This document shows positions 34,917-43,644 of a stretch of DNA of 64,000 nt, one piece after another. The stretch's first letter is position 1. Every line of letters starts with the position of its first letter. Source of the DNA: Lysobacter helvus. GTDB taxonomy: Bacteria; Pseudomonadota; Gammaproteobacteria; Xanthomonadales; Xanthomonadaceae. The position numbers and the translations under genes are program-made. The notes under the pieces are model-generated. The model searched no databases. It had not been told where the DNA came from and saw only the letters and a program-made list of their open reading frames with translations. Location of the stretch: positions 248,001 to 312,000 of the forward strand of contig NZ_AP024546.1 in NCBI RefSeq assembly GCF_018406645.1, given 5' to 3'.

Positions 34917-37001
34917 TCACCGCGCTCCAACGCCGACGAAGTCGCTGCCGGTCAACAGCAGGTTCTTCTTCACGTACCCCCGCAGCGCGCGCCCCGGCGG
35001 ATCCGGCGGTGCGCCACCCAGGCGCTGGTGCAGCATGCGTTCCATCAGGAACAGGTAGGCCTCGCGCGTGCGCGGATCCTCGAGGCGATGGCGTGCATCC
35101 GGATCGACGAACAGGCTCACGTCCTTGTCCAGCGACCGCAGCGCGGCCGCGTAGTGCGTCACGCTGCGGATCGGCACGCGTTCGTCGTCGCCGCCCGCCA
35201 GCAACAACACCGGGCGCTGCACGCGCGACGCGTTCGCGATCGGCGACTGCACGCGCAGGCGCGTCAGTACGTTGTTGTCCTCCGGATCCAGGTCGAGCAG
35301 GCGCATGCTCGTCGCCATCGGGATGCCGCGCGCCATCTGGTCCACGCTGCGCGAATACCAGCGCAGCACCCAGCCCAGGTCCGCCGGCGGCACGGCCGCG
35401 ATGCCCACCTTGAACAGGTCGGGCTGGAACGTGATCCCCTGCAGCGTCGAATACCCGCCGAACGACACGCCGGTGATGCCGACGCGGTCCGCATCGCCGA
35501 TCCCGTGCGCGAGCAGCCAGCGCACGCCATCGACGATGTCCTGCTGCACGCGACCGTTGCCGAAGTCGCCCTTCCCCGCGCGCATGTACGCGCGGCCAAA
35601 ACCTACCGAGCCGCGGAAGTTCGGCTCGAATACGATGTAGCCGCGATTCGTGAGCAGCTGGGCGACGCCGTTGAACTCCGGCCGCATCGCCGCGAACGGA
35701 CCGCCGTGCACGTTGGCCAGCAGCGGCGCGTGCGCGGGATCCACGCCGGGCGGGAGCATCAGGAAGCCGTGGATCGGCATGCCGTCGGAGGCGCGATAGG
35801 TGAAGGCGAGTTTCCGCGCCATCGCCGCCTCCGGCAGCCGCGGCACGACCTGGCCGCGATAGCGATACGTATCGCTCGCAAGGAACGCACGCGACGTCCC
35901 GCGCACGGGATCGAACACGAACAGGCGCTCGCCCTTCATCGTCGCCGCGCGGTCGTGCACGAGCCACGCGGTGGTGCCGGCTTCGATGCGCAGGTTGCGG
36001 CCGGGGAATTGCGCTTGCAGCGCGGTGATGGCCGTGCGCCATTGGGGCGCGATGGCATGGTTCGTCGCCTCGGTGGCGCGATAGCTCGCGATGATCGGCG
36101 CGCGCGTGGCGGGATCGAGCACGACATCGGCGAGGTCCGCAACGCCGCGCGGATCCTCGTGCACGGTGCGCAACTTGTCGTCCGCGCCCAGCCATGCGAC
36201 GCGCAGGCGATCGCTGCCGATATCCGTGCGCAGCAGGGCCTCATTCCCATCCGCACTCGCCGACAACAGCCCGCACCGCGTCAGCGCCGTGCAGCGCAAG
36301 GCCGGCACCCATCGTGTCCCGCGCTTGCGCAGCACCGTGTATCCATCGCCCTCCACGATGGACACGAACGCCAACCGCCCGCGCCCGTCGATCGCAAAAT
36401 CGGACACCTGCTTCGCATTCGCGTGCAACAGCGTCTCGCGCCCGGCCGCATCCACGCGGAACAGGCGCCATTGCTTGGCGAGCCGCGACGCACGCGGCGG
36501 ACTCTCCAGCACGATCGCCGCCGCGGGCAGCACCGGATCCACCGCTTCGAACGTGCGCTCCCAACGCCCGCCGAGTTTCGCGATCGCGCGCGACCCCGCC
36601 TGCCCCGCCATCGCCACCGCGAACAGCTGCCGCGGCGACGCCAGGAACACCCAGCGTCCGTCGTGCGACCACGACAGCGACGTCGCCTCGGTCTGCGCGA
36701 GCACGCGCACCGGCGCGCCGCCCGACGTCGGCGCGCGCCACACGCTGCGCACCTTGCCGTCGTCGCGCAACACGGCGACTTGCTTGCCATCGGGCGACAG
36801 CCAACCACCGGCCAGCGTGGGCCGCGACAGGAACGCACCGCGTTCGAACCGCGGCGCCGTCGGCCGCGCGCTTTCGGTCTTCGCGAAGGCGCGCACCAGC
36901 GCCGCATCGTCGGTCGCCGCGCGTGCCGTCGCCGGCAGCAGCGCGCAGAGCGCGAGGGCGCACGAGGCCAGCGCACCCCGGATGGAAGGGAACGTCGTCA
37001 T
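34917..37001 (-). CDS. Secreted S9 family (prolyl oligopeptidase-like) peptidase
   Basis: The 694 residues start at the ATG ending at 37001 (MTTFPSIRGALASCALALCA), which opens a signal peptide and has AGGA upstream; five codons more are possible. The N-terminal ~400 residues form a WD/propeller-like region, and the C-terminal alpha/beta-hydrolase domain carries the catalytic triad S513 (GVSFGGYS), D605 or D606 (GGDDERVP) and H638 (ARHRLED). It cleaves short peptides in the periplasm. It starts 27 bp after the membrane subunit gene, so it is probably in the GntR-ABC operon. An acylaminoacyl-peptidase or dipeptidyl-peptidase activity cannot be distinguished. Confidence 0.88.
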   Translation of the reverse strand: MTTFPSIRGALASCALALCALLPATARAATDDAALVRAFAKTESARPTAPRFERGAFLSRPTLAGGWLSPDGKQVAVLRDDGKVRSVWRAPTSGGAPVRVLAQTEATSLSWSHDGRWVFLASPRQLFAVAMAGQAGSRAIAKLGGRWERTFEAVDPVLPAAAIVLESPPRASRLAKQWRLFRVDAAGRETLLHANAKQVSDFAIDGRGRLAFVSIVEGDGYTVLRKRGTRWVPALRCTALTRCGLLSASADGNEALLRTDIGSDRLRVAWLGADDKLRTVHEDPRGVADLADVVLDPATRAPIIASYRATEATNHAIAPQWRTAITALQAQFPGRNLRIEAGTTAWLVHDRAATMKGERLFVFDPVRGTSRAFLASDTYRYRGQVVPRLPEAAMARKLAFTYRASDGMPIHGFLMLPPGVDPAHAPLLANVHGGPFAAMRPEFNGVAQLLTNRGYIVFEPNFRGSVGFGRAYMRAGKGDFGNGRVQQDIVDGVRWLLAHGIGDADRVGITGVSFGGYSTLQGITFQPDLFKVGIAAVPPADLGWVLRWYSRSVDQMARGIPMATSMRLLDLDPEDNNVLTRLRVQSPIANASRVQRPVLLLAGGDDERVPIRSVTHYAAALRSLDKDVSLFVDPDARHRLEDPRTREAYLFLMERMLHQRLGGAPPDPPGRALRGYVKKNLLLTGSDFVGVGAR

Positions 37002-37028
37002 GGGGAATTCCTGCAATGAAGGGCGCGC

Positions 37029-38846
37029 TTACGCGAGCGCCGGTTGCGTGAGCGGAGCCTCGTCCAGCGTTTCGCGCGGCGGATACAGGAGCCACAGCGC
37101 CAGCACCGCCGGCACGCCGAGCACGGCGCACGCGATCACCCACGCGGCCTTCGCTGCCTTCGACAGCGCCAGGCGCCGCACGCGCCACGCGGCCAGCAAC
37201 GCGGAGAGCGCGAGCAAAACGAGCGCGGTCAGTTGCGCGCCGCGCGGCACCGGCGGCGTCGCCTTGTCGGTGGCGGGCGTCGGACCGGACAGCGCGCGCT
37301 TCGCCGCGCGCTGCGCGTTGTAGAGCAACGGCGAGGGATACCAGTTCTGGAAACGCCAGGCGACCGGATAGTCGAAGCGCAGCACGCGGCGCCCGACATC
37401 GGTGACCCTCCCCTCGTCCGTCACGCGCAGCATCTGCTGGAACGGCGCGGTGCCTTCGGCGTTGTACGACGAGCGCGCGTCGAGCACCGAGATCAGGTAA
37501 CCGTCGAGCAGTTCCATGATGTCGATGCGCTGCACGTCGCCCATCTTGCCCGGCACCGGCACGCGCAGCCGCGGCTGCAGCATCGCGTCGTCGTCGGCCA
37601 GCGCGCGCGCATCGTAGAAGTACAGCGCGCGGTCGCTGAGCAAGGCGATGTCGTCGCCGACGGTCGCATAGCCGGTGAGGGTCTCGCCCTTCGGCAAGGT
37701 GGCGCGCGGCAGCACCAGGCCCGCATCGGGATCGAACTGGTACACGGTGCTCGCGTTGACCAGCACGCCATCGGGGCCCGGCATCGTCGGCGACGGGAAC
37801 GGATGGTCGCCGTCCACGCCCATCGTGCCCGCGCTACGGCCATCGACCAGGCTGTAGCCCTGGAAGCGCATCGTGTCGTGGCTGAAGACCCAGCGCACGC
37901 GGCGCTCGTCGTCGTCGAATTCCATCGGCACGACGTTCGTCAATTCATTGCGCACGGGCATGCTGGTCATGCCGGGGCCGATCTGGAAGATCTCCGAGAT
38001 CCCCGCCTGTTCGCGCCACAAGCGCGCTTCCGGATCGCGCGCATCGCGCAACCCCATCGCCATCAGCGCCTTGCCTTCGGCGACTTCCGATTCCTTCTCG
38101 CCGCCCGCGTACGGCACGGCCATGTTGTTGGGATGCGAGCCCTGCGCGATCCACACCGCTTCCACGCCGAAGCCCAGCAGCACCAGCGCGAAGAACATCG
38201 AGAACATCAGCACGCCCGACGCCAGCACCGTGCCCGCCACGCCGCGCGGCGGCTGCCCGAGGTCCGGCCTGAACGCCACCAGCACCAGCGCGGCGAGCAA
38301 CGCGAGCGACAGGCCCTGCACCGCCAGCGCGCCGAAGCCGGTCGCCTGCGACAGCGCGAGGAACAACAACACCGCGGCCGCCGCGAATCCGTAGCGCTTG
38401 TTGGCAAGCATCGCGTACGCGCCGGCGAGGTAGCCGCAGCACGCGAGCAACCAGCCCGACAGGCACAGGAACCAGTGGCGCATGTCGACCACGCGCGCCG
38501 TCAACGTGTCCTGCCACACGCCGATCACCAGCGTCGGCAACAGCACGCCGACGGCGAGGATCACCGCACCCGCCGCGCACAACGCCGCGGCGACCTGCCA
38601 CGGCGGCATCGGGCGATGCAGCAGGTTGAGCCACGTGTTCGGGCGTCGATAGCCGCCCATCTGGTAGAGGCCCAGCAACAATCCCGTCGCGCCGTACACC
38701 GCGCCGACGGCCTGGTAGACGGTCAGCGGTTGCTGCGCCAGGTCCACCACGCGCGTCAAAAAGCCCAGCCACACCACGTGCACCGCCGCGTAGCCCAGCG
38801 CCCACGGGCGGAAGCGCAGCAGTTCGGCCTTGAGCAGATCCCACAT
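37029..38846 (-). CDS. ABC transporter membrane subunit with large internal extracytoplasmic domain
   Basis: A 605-residue protein starting MWDLLKAELLRFRPWALGYA. Residues ~15-255 have about seven membrane segments like an ABC-2 permease. There follows a ~280-residue soluble region (about 256-535) rich in beta-strand patterns (for example YSLVDGRSAGTMGVDGDHPF), and then two more membrane segments. I recognise the permease part by shape and by coupling with the ATPase gene just upstream. The internal domain is not known to me; it may be a ligand-sensing or propeller-like domain. Function in export of a peptide or drug is inferred. Confidence 0.65.
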   Translation of the reverse strand: MWDLLKAELLRFRPWALGYAAVHVVWLGFLTRVVDLAQQPLTVYQAVGAVYGATGLLLGLYQMGGYRRPNTWLNLLHRPMPPWQVAAALCAAGAVILAVGVLLPTLVIGVWQDTLTARVVDMRHWFLCLSGWLLACCGYLAGAYAMLANKRYGFAAAAVLLFLALSQATGFGALAVQGLSLALLAALVLVAFRPDLGQPPRGVAGTVLASGVLMFSMFFALVLLGFGVEAVWIAQGSHPNNMAVPYAGGEKESEVAEGKALMAMGLRDARDPEARLWREQAGISEIFQIGPGMTSMPVRNELTNVVPMEFDDDERRVRWVFSHDTMRFQGYSLVDGRSAGTMGVDGDHPFPSPTMPGPDGVLVNASTVYQFDPDAGLVLPRATLPKGETLTGYATVGDDIALLSDRALYFYDARALADDDAMLQPRLRVPVPGKMGDVQRIDIMELLDGYLISVLDARSSYNAEGTAPFQQMLRVTDEGRVTDVGRRVLRFDYPVAWRFQNWYPSPLLYNAQRAAKRALSGPTPATDKATPPVPRGAQLTALVLLALSALLAAWRVRRLALSKAAKAAWVIACAVLGVPAVLALWLLYPPRETLDEAPLTQPALA

Positions 38847-38877
38847 CGTCGTATTCCTCGAGAAATCGTGCGCGCGA

Positions 38878-39798
38878 TCAGGCCGTGGGCGCCGCGTGGT
38901 TCTTCGCCAGGAAGCCATTGACCGCGCGGTCCAGGCTCACGGGCATGCTCTGCACCGAGCGCGCGCCGCTGGCGCGCAGGAATTCGGCGAAGTCGTCGTC
39001 CTGGTCCAGCACCAGGTAGTGGTGCAGGCCATCCAGGCGTTGCAGTTGCAGCAGGCCCGGCACCAGGCTCGGATCGGGTCCCTTGAACGGGATGTCGGCC
39101 ACCCAGTGCGTGACGCGCGCGCAGAATTCATCCGGCGCCGACATGTGCATCAACCTGCCGCGTTCCAGGATCACCAGGTTGTCGGCGACGCGTTCGATCT
39201 CTTCCATCTGGTGCGAGCAGTAGATGACCGTGCACGCATCGGCGGCGTTGCTGTACATCAGCGATTCGAGGAACGCGCGCTTGGCGACGACGTCCAGGCC
39301 GAGCGTGGGTTCGTCGAGCACCAGCAGCTCCGGCCCCTGCGCCAGTGCGAGCGCGAGGTTGAAGCCCGCGCGTTCGCCGCGCGAGAGCTGCGCGATCTTC
39401 TGTTCCGGCAGCACGTGGTAGTGGCCGAGCACCTGCTGGAACGCGTCTTCGTTCCAGCGCGGGTACTGGCGGCGATGCATCGCGGTCACCGCGTTCACGC
39501 GCATCCAGGTCGGCAGCGTGTGCTCTTCGTTGACGAAGCCGATGCGGCCGCGATCCTCCGGCGTGAGCCGTTGCGAATCGCGCCCTAGGATGCGCGCGCT
39601 GCCCGCGGTCGGCGGCAGGAAGCCGAGGAGGATGCGGAACAACGTGGACTTGCCTGCGCCGTTCGCGCCGACCACCGCGTGGATGCGGCCGCGCGGGATC
39701 TTCAGGTCGAGGTGATCCAGGGCGAGCTTGCGGCCGTAGCGCTTGCTCAGCGCCTGCGTCTCGATGACGTAATCGTCGTGCATGGAATGCGTGCTCAT
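38878..39798 (-). CDS. ABC transporter ATP-binding protein
   Basis: A 306-residue ATPase with Walker A GANGAGKST (44-52), signature LSRGERAG (C-loop variant of LSGGQ), Walker B LLVLDEPTLGLD and the H-loop in VIYCSHQMEEIE. The ~80 residues after the ATPase core are a C-terminal domain of unknown role. It begins 3 nt after the GntR regulator and is followed by the membrane subunit gene, as in YtrA-type systems. M6 is an alternative start. Confidence 0.92.
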   Translation of the reverse strand: MSTHSMHDDYVIETQALSKRYGRKLALDHLDLKIPRGRIHAVVGANGAGKSTLFRILLGFLPPTAGSARILGRDSQRLTPEDRGRIGFVNEEHTLPTWMRVNAVTAMHRRQYPRWNEDAFQQVLGHYHVLPEQKIAQLSRGERAGFNLALALAQGPELLVLDEPTLGLDVVAKRAFLESLMYSNAADACTVIYCSHQMEEIERVADNLVILERGRLMHMSAPDEFCARVTHWVADIPFKGPDPSLVPGLLQLQRLDGLHHYLVLDQDDDFAEFLRASGARSVQSMPVSLDRAVNGFLAKNHAAPTA

Positions 39799-39801
39799 GG
39801 C

Positions 39802-40212
39802 TCAGGCGGACTTGCGGGGCGCAAGCGCGAGAAATTCGTGGTGGAGGCGCGCCTGCACCTCGTCAGGCGCGAAGTCGAGCGCGATGACGTCGTGCAGGAG
39901 CCGCTGGATGGCTTCGTCGAGGCGGCGCGACCGCTCGGTGTCGCTCAGGCGCTGGCGCGGCGTGGCTACGTACAGCCCGAGACCCTGGCGCGATTCCACC
40001 CACCCTTCGGTGGTCAGCTCGGCGTAGGCCTTCGCGACGGTGTTCGGATTGACCGTGAGCTGCTGCGCCAGGCCCCGCACGCTGGGGAGCTGGTCGCCGG
40101 GGGCGAGCTCGGCGGTGGCGATCTTCATGCGGACCGCGTCGACGATCTGCTTGCTGATGGGCCGCGGGTCGCCGGTGGCGATCTGCAGCATCAAGGCCTG
40201 GGTGCGGGGCAT
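39802..40212 (-). CDS. GntR family transcriptional regulator, YtrA subfamily
   Basis: The 136 residues start at the ATG ending at 40212 (MPRTQALMLQIATGDPRPIS). The N-terminal winged helix has SKQIVDAVRMKIATAEL and SVRGLAQQLTVNPNTVAKAY as recognition elements. There is only a short C-terminal helical region, as in the YtrA subfamily that represses its own ABC transporter operon. It is the first gene of the operon regulator-ATPase-membrane subunit-S9 peptidase. Its operator is visible just upstream (40235-40255). Confidence 0.9.
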   Translation of the reverse strand: MPRTQALMLQIATGDPRPISKQIVDAVRMKIATAELAPGDQLPSVRGLAQQLTVNPNTVAKAYAELTTEGWVESRQGLGLYVATPRQRLSDTERSRRLDEAIQRLLHDVIALDFAPDEVQARLHHEFLALAPRKSA

Positions 40213-40234
40213 GGGCTGTCCTGTGTGTACCAGC

Positions 40235-40255
40235 TGTACTGTGATGATTAGTACA
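40235..40255. promoter_or_regulatory. Operator for the GntR/YtrA regulator
   Basis: TGTACT-N9-AGTACA, a perfect inverted repeat located 22 bp before the regulator's start codon, with a second partial half-site GTAC...GTAC nearer the gene. The half-site distal to the gene coincides with the predicted -10, so binding would block transcription. Confidence 0.7.
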
Positions 40256-40279
40256 GTCCGCACACCCCTGCCCTGTCAA
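40250..40279 (-). promoter_or_regulatory. Promoter of the GntR-ABC-peptidase operon
   Basis: On the minus strand a consensus TTGACA (40279-40274) is followed after 18 bp by TGTACT (40255-40250), which is also the operator half-site. Confidence 0.6.
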
Positions 40280-40404
40280 GCGCCGGAAGGGCCGGCCCCG
40301 ACGAACGGCAAGCCCCGGGATTTCCTGGCAAAAGCCGGATTGCGTCATCCGCCCGACACGGGCGCGACACGGGCCAGTCATCGCAAGCGGCCAGCCTGCC
40401 GCCC

Positions 40405-41547
40405 ATGCGCTATGCCCTCGTCACCGAGACCTACCCGCCCGAAATCAACGGCGTCGCGCTGACCGTCGAAGGCCTCGTCGTCGGATTGCGCGGGCGCGGG
40501 CATTCGGTGGAAGTGGTGCGGCCGCGCCAGGCCGCCGACGCCAGGCGCGAAGACGACACGGTGCTCGTGCGCGGCTTTCCCTTGCCGCGCTATCCGGGCT
40601 TGCGCTTCGGCGCGCCCGCGCTGCGCACGCTCGCCGCGCATTGGCGCATGCAGCGTCCGGATGCGATCTACATCGCCACCGAAGGCCCGCTCGGCTGGGC
40701 CGCGCGCCGCGTGGCGCGACGCCTGCGCATCGCGGTCGCCACCGGCTTCCACACGCGCTTCGATCGCTACATGCGCGATTACGGCGCAGGCTGGCTCGAG
40801 CCGCTCGCGCTGGCCTGGATGCGGCGCTTCCACAACGCGGGCGATGCGACGATCGTGGCGACACGCGAATTGCGCGACTTCCTCGCGCATGCGCGCTTCA
40901 CCAACCCCGTGTGCGTGGCGCGCGCGGTGGACGGCGCGCTGTTCCATCCCGGCAAGCGCGACCGCGAACTGCGCGCGCAATGGGGCGCGATCGACGGCAC
41001 GCTGGTCGCGATCCACGTCGGGCGCATCGCGGCGGAAAAGAACCTCGCGCTGGCGATCGATGCGTTCCGCACGCTGCAGGCCTTGCGCCCCGATGCGCGC
41101 TGCGTGTTCGTCGGCGACGGGCCGATGCGCGAGCCCTTGCAGCGTGCGTATCCCGACTTCGTGTTCTGCGGCGTGCAGCGCGGGGAAGCGCTCGCGCGCC
41201 ACTTCGCCAGCGGCGACCTGTTCCTGTTCCCGAGCCGCAGCGAAACCTTCGGCAACGTCGTGCTCGAGGCGCTCGCCAGCGGCGTGCCGACGGTCGCCTT
41301 CGACTACGGCGCCGCGCGCGAACACGTGCGCGAAGGTGGCGTCCTCGCCCCCGACGGCGATGCCGCCGGGTTCATCGCCGCGGCCCTGCGCCTGGGCTGC
41401 GACACCACTGCCCTGCACCACGCGCGCAATGCGGCGCGCAACGCGGTCGCGCACTTGCATCCCGAGCGCGTCGCCGCCGAATTCGATGCCTTGCTGCAGG
41501 GCCTCGCCCTCGAAAGGAGCCGACATGCGACCGCTGCCGTGGCCTGA
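40405..41547 (+). CDS. Glycosyltransferase family 4 (GT-B fold)
   Basis: A 380-residue cytoplasmic glycosyltransferase, probably acting on a lipid acceptor. The N-terminal half begins MRYALVTETYPPEINGVALT, the acceptor loop of GT4 enzymes. The C-terminal half has VGRIAAEKN, FVGDGPMR and FPSRSETFGNVVLEALASGV, the donor-binding E-x7-E region. It resembles MgtA-like and mannosyl or sulfoquinovosyl transferases, but the sugar is unknown. The next gene, a PAP2 phosphatase, starts inside its last codons (23-nt overlap), which suggests both work on the same membrane lipid intermediate. Confidence 0.85.
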   Translation: MRYALVTETYPPEINGVALTVEGLVVGLRGRGHSVEVVRPRQAADARREDDTVLVRGFPLPRYPGLRFGAPALRTLAAHWRMQRPDAIYIATEGPLGWAARRVARRLRIAVATGFHTRFDRYMRDYGAGWLEPLALAWMRRFHNAGDATIVATRELRDFLAHARFTNPVCVARAVDGALFHPGKRDRELRAQWGAIDGTLVAIHVGRIAAEKNLALAIDAFRTLQALRPDARCVFVGDGPMREPLQRAYPDFVFCGVQRGEALARHFASGDLFLFPSRSETFGNVVLEALASGVPTVAFDYGAAREHVREGGVLAPDGDAAGFIAAALRLGCDTTALHHARNAARNAVAHLHPERVAAEFDALLQGLALERSRHATAAVA

Positions 41548-42067
41548 ACGCTCGCGCGACACCCAGTGGTGCCTGCGCGCCAACAACGTGTGCGCCAACA
41601 AGCTGGCGAGGATCGTCTTCTCCGGCATCAGTCGCCTGGGCGACGGCATCGCCTGGTACGTGCTGATGGGCGCGATGGTGGTGTTCGATGGACGCGCGGG
41701 CCTGTTCGCGGCCGCGCATCTTGCGGTGACCGGCGCGATCGCGCTGGCGATGTATTCGGTGCTGAAGCGATGGACGCGGCGACCGCGTCCGTTCGCGAGC
41801 GATCGGCGCATCCGGGCGTGGGTGGCGCCGCTCGACGAGTTCAGTTTCCCGTCGGGCCACACGCTGCATGCGGTCGCGTTCACGCTGGTGGCGCTGGCGC
41901 ATTACCCGATGCTGGCATGGGTGCTGGTGCCGTTCGCCGCGAGCGTGGGCGTGTCGCGTGTCGTGCTCGGGTTGCACTACCCGAGCGACGTGCTGGCGGC
42001 GACGGCGATCGGGAGTGCGCTGGCGTCGGTGTCGTTGTGGGTGGTGCCGGGGGCGACGTTGTTCTGA
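41525..42067 (+). CDS. PAP2 superfamily membrane phosphatase
   Basis: A 180-residue integral membrane protein with the three PAP2 motifs: KRWTRRPRP, FPSGHTLHA and SRVVLGLHYPSD. Such enzymes remove phosphate from lipid phosphates such as phosphatidate or undecaprenyl diphosphate at the outer face of the inner membrane. About four to five membrane segments are visible. It overlaps the glycosyltransferase gene by 23 nt, implying coupled translation and a shared lipid pathway. Confidence 0.88.
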   Translation: MRPLPWPERSRDTQWCLRANNVCANKLARIVFSGISRLGDGIAWYVLMGAMVVFDGRAGLFAAAHLAVTGAIALAMYSVLKRWTRRPRPFASDRRIRAWVAPLDEFSFPSGHTLHAVAFTLVALAHYPMLAWVLVPFAASVGVSRVVLGLHYPSDVLAATAIGSALASVSLWVVPGATLF

Positions 42068-42071
42068 GAGG

Positions 42072-42118
42072 CGCCCCCTCCCCAACCCTCCCCTGCTGGC
42101 GCAGGGGAGGGAGCAGAA
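42072..42118 (+). repeat. REP-like hairpin repeat between PAP2 gene and creD, copy 1
   Basis: Contains the 11-bp stem CCCTCCCCTGC / GCAGGGGAGGG (42085-42110) with a 4-nt loop. An inverse relative lies at 43600-43643 on the other side of creD. Confidence 0.7.
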
Positions 42119-42122
42119 CTTG

Positions 42123-43508
42123 TTACTCCGTGGTGCCGCCCTGCAGCGCGTACCAGTCGATCTTGCGCGTCACGACCATGATGCCGGCCAGGATCGCGAA
42201 CAGCAGGCCCGCGCCCATCACCAGCGCGTTGTCCTCCGACACCAGCAAGCCGTACAGCGCGGCGTACAACGTGGTGAGCATCGCGGCGAAGCCGATGCCG
42301 CGCGCCGCGCTGCGCAACACCGCGCTCAGGTAGAACCCCAGCAACCCGATGCACGCCGCCGCCGACACGATGTAGGCGATGCCGAAGGCGATGCGTTCGC
42401 TCAGGCTCACCAGCAGCAGGAAGAAGACCGCCAGCGCCAGGCCCACCAGGCCGTACTGGATCGGGTGGATGCGCAACTGCTTGATCAGCTCGAACATGAA
42501 GAACCCGACGAACGTCAGCACGACGAACAACACGCCGTACTTCGTCGCGCGATCGGCCTGCGAGTAGACGTTCACCGGATCCACCAGCGACACGCCGATC
42601 GCATCCACGCCCGCCGTGTCCACGTTGTTGCCCGTGGCGCGCGGGTTGGCATCGGTGGCGATGGTCGGCAGCGTCGCGCCCGCGAGGAACTGGCGCTGCG
42701 CGCTGCTGGCGAGTTTCGAGACGGCCCACTTCGCGCGGAAGCCGTGGCCGTCGATCGTGTGCGACAGCGGCGCGAAGCTGCCGCCGAAGCGCGGATGCGG
42801 CCACGCCGAGGCGAGCGAGAACTGGTTGTCGCCGGCGATCGGCACCAGCGCGAGCGATTCGGTGCCGTCCAGCGCGACGTCCAGCGTCGTGTCGAACGCG
42901 AGTACCTGGCCCGCCGTCGGCGCATCGAACCGCACGTGCAAGCCGCCGGCCGGCCGGCTGCCGAACCCATCGGCCACCGGCATCGCGCGACCGTTCACCG
43001 TGAGCCGCGGCGAACCAACGATGCCGCGCACGTCGGAAATGCCCCAGCTCAGGTACGGCCGCCCGATCGTGCGCGGATGCGCGGGATTCGTGTCGGCGGG
43101 GATTTCGGCGCGCAGCGTCGCGAGCGCCTTCGCCTGCAGCGTGTACACGCGCACCTTGTGCAACCCGAGTTGCCGCGTGCGCGGCAGCACCGTGCCGTCG
43201 AGTTTCAGCGTGGACGGGAAGAACACCCATTGTCCGGCGCGTCGCTGCAGCAACGTGCGCACGCCGCTCTGGCCCGCCTCTTCGACTTCGACGGTTTCGA
43301 CATACGGCACGACGAGCACGGGCCCGAGCAACGCCTGCTCGCCGGCGGAACTGCGCGCGATCGTCTGCACCGCCTGTTCGCGGTAGGCCTGCCGGTCCTG
43401 GATGACGCCCCGCGTCATCGCCAGCGGAATGAGCAGCAACAAGGTGAGCACGAAGATGAGCGCGATCTTGAAGAACAAGCGCGCGCCCGAGGGGAGGTTG
43501 AGCTGCAT
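42123..43508 (-). CDS. creD: Inner membrane protein CreD
   Basis: The 461 residues start at the ATG ending at 43508 (MQLNLPSGARLFFKIALIFV). One N-terminal membrane segment is followed by a ~280-residue periplasmic domain (VLVVPYVETVEVEEAG ... FRAKWAVSKLASS) and then five or six C-terminal membrane segments. It is the effector most strongly induced by CreBC in other bacteria and is linked to envelope integrity and beta-lactam response; its biochemical role is unknown. It lies downstream of creB-creC on the same strand, 136 bp after creC, with a REP-like repeat in the gap. Confidence 0.9.
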   Translation of the reverse strand: MQLNLPSGARLFFKIALIFVLTLLLLIPLAMTRGVIQDRQAYREQAVQTIARSSAGEQALLGPVLVVPYVETVEVEEAGQSGVRTLLQRRAGQWVFFPSTLKLDGTVLPRTRQLGLHKVRVYTLQAKALATLRAEIPADTNPAHPRTIGRPYLSWGISDVRGIVGSPRLTVNGRAMPVADGFGSRPAGGLHVRFDAPTAGQVLAFDTTLDVALDGTESLALVPIAGDNQFSLASAWPHPRFGGSFAPLSHTIDGHGFRAKWAVSKLASSAQRQFLAGATLPTIATDANPRATGNNVDTAGVDAIGVSLVDPVNVYSQADRATKYGVLFVVLTFVGFFMFELIKQLRIHPIQYGLVGLALAVFFLLLVSLSERIAFGIAYIVSAAACIGLLGFYLSAVLRSAARGIGFAAMLTTLYAALYGLLVSEDNALVMGAGLLFAILAGIMVVTRKIDWYALQGGTTE

Positions 43509-43599
43509 GGCGGTTCCCTGGCCGGTGGTCGAGGCCTGCAGGGTCCGCTGCGCGCGTGCGCCGCCGATGGCGCGACGGTGAGGCGAAGGTGAAGTCGCT

Positions 43600-43643
43600 T
43601 GCTTTCTCCTCCCCCGCTCGCGGAGGAGGCCGGGAGGGGGACG
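43600..43643 (-). repeat. REP-like hairpin repeat between creC and creD, copy 2
   Basis: Read on the minus strand it gives CCCCCTCCCGGCCTCCTCCG then CGAGCGGGGGAGGAG. This is the same family as copy 1, in the opposite orientation. Confidence 0.65.
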
Positions 43644-43644
43644 C

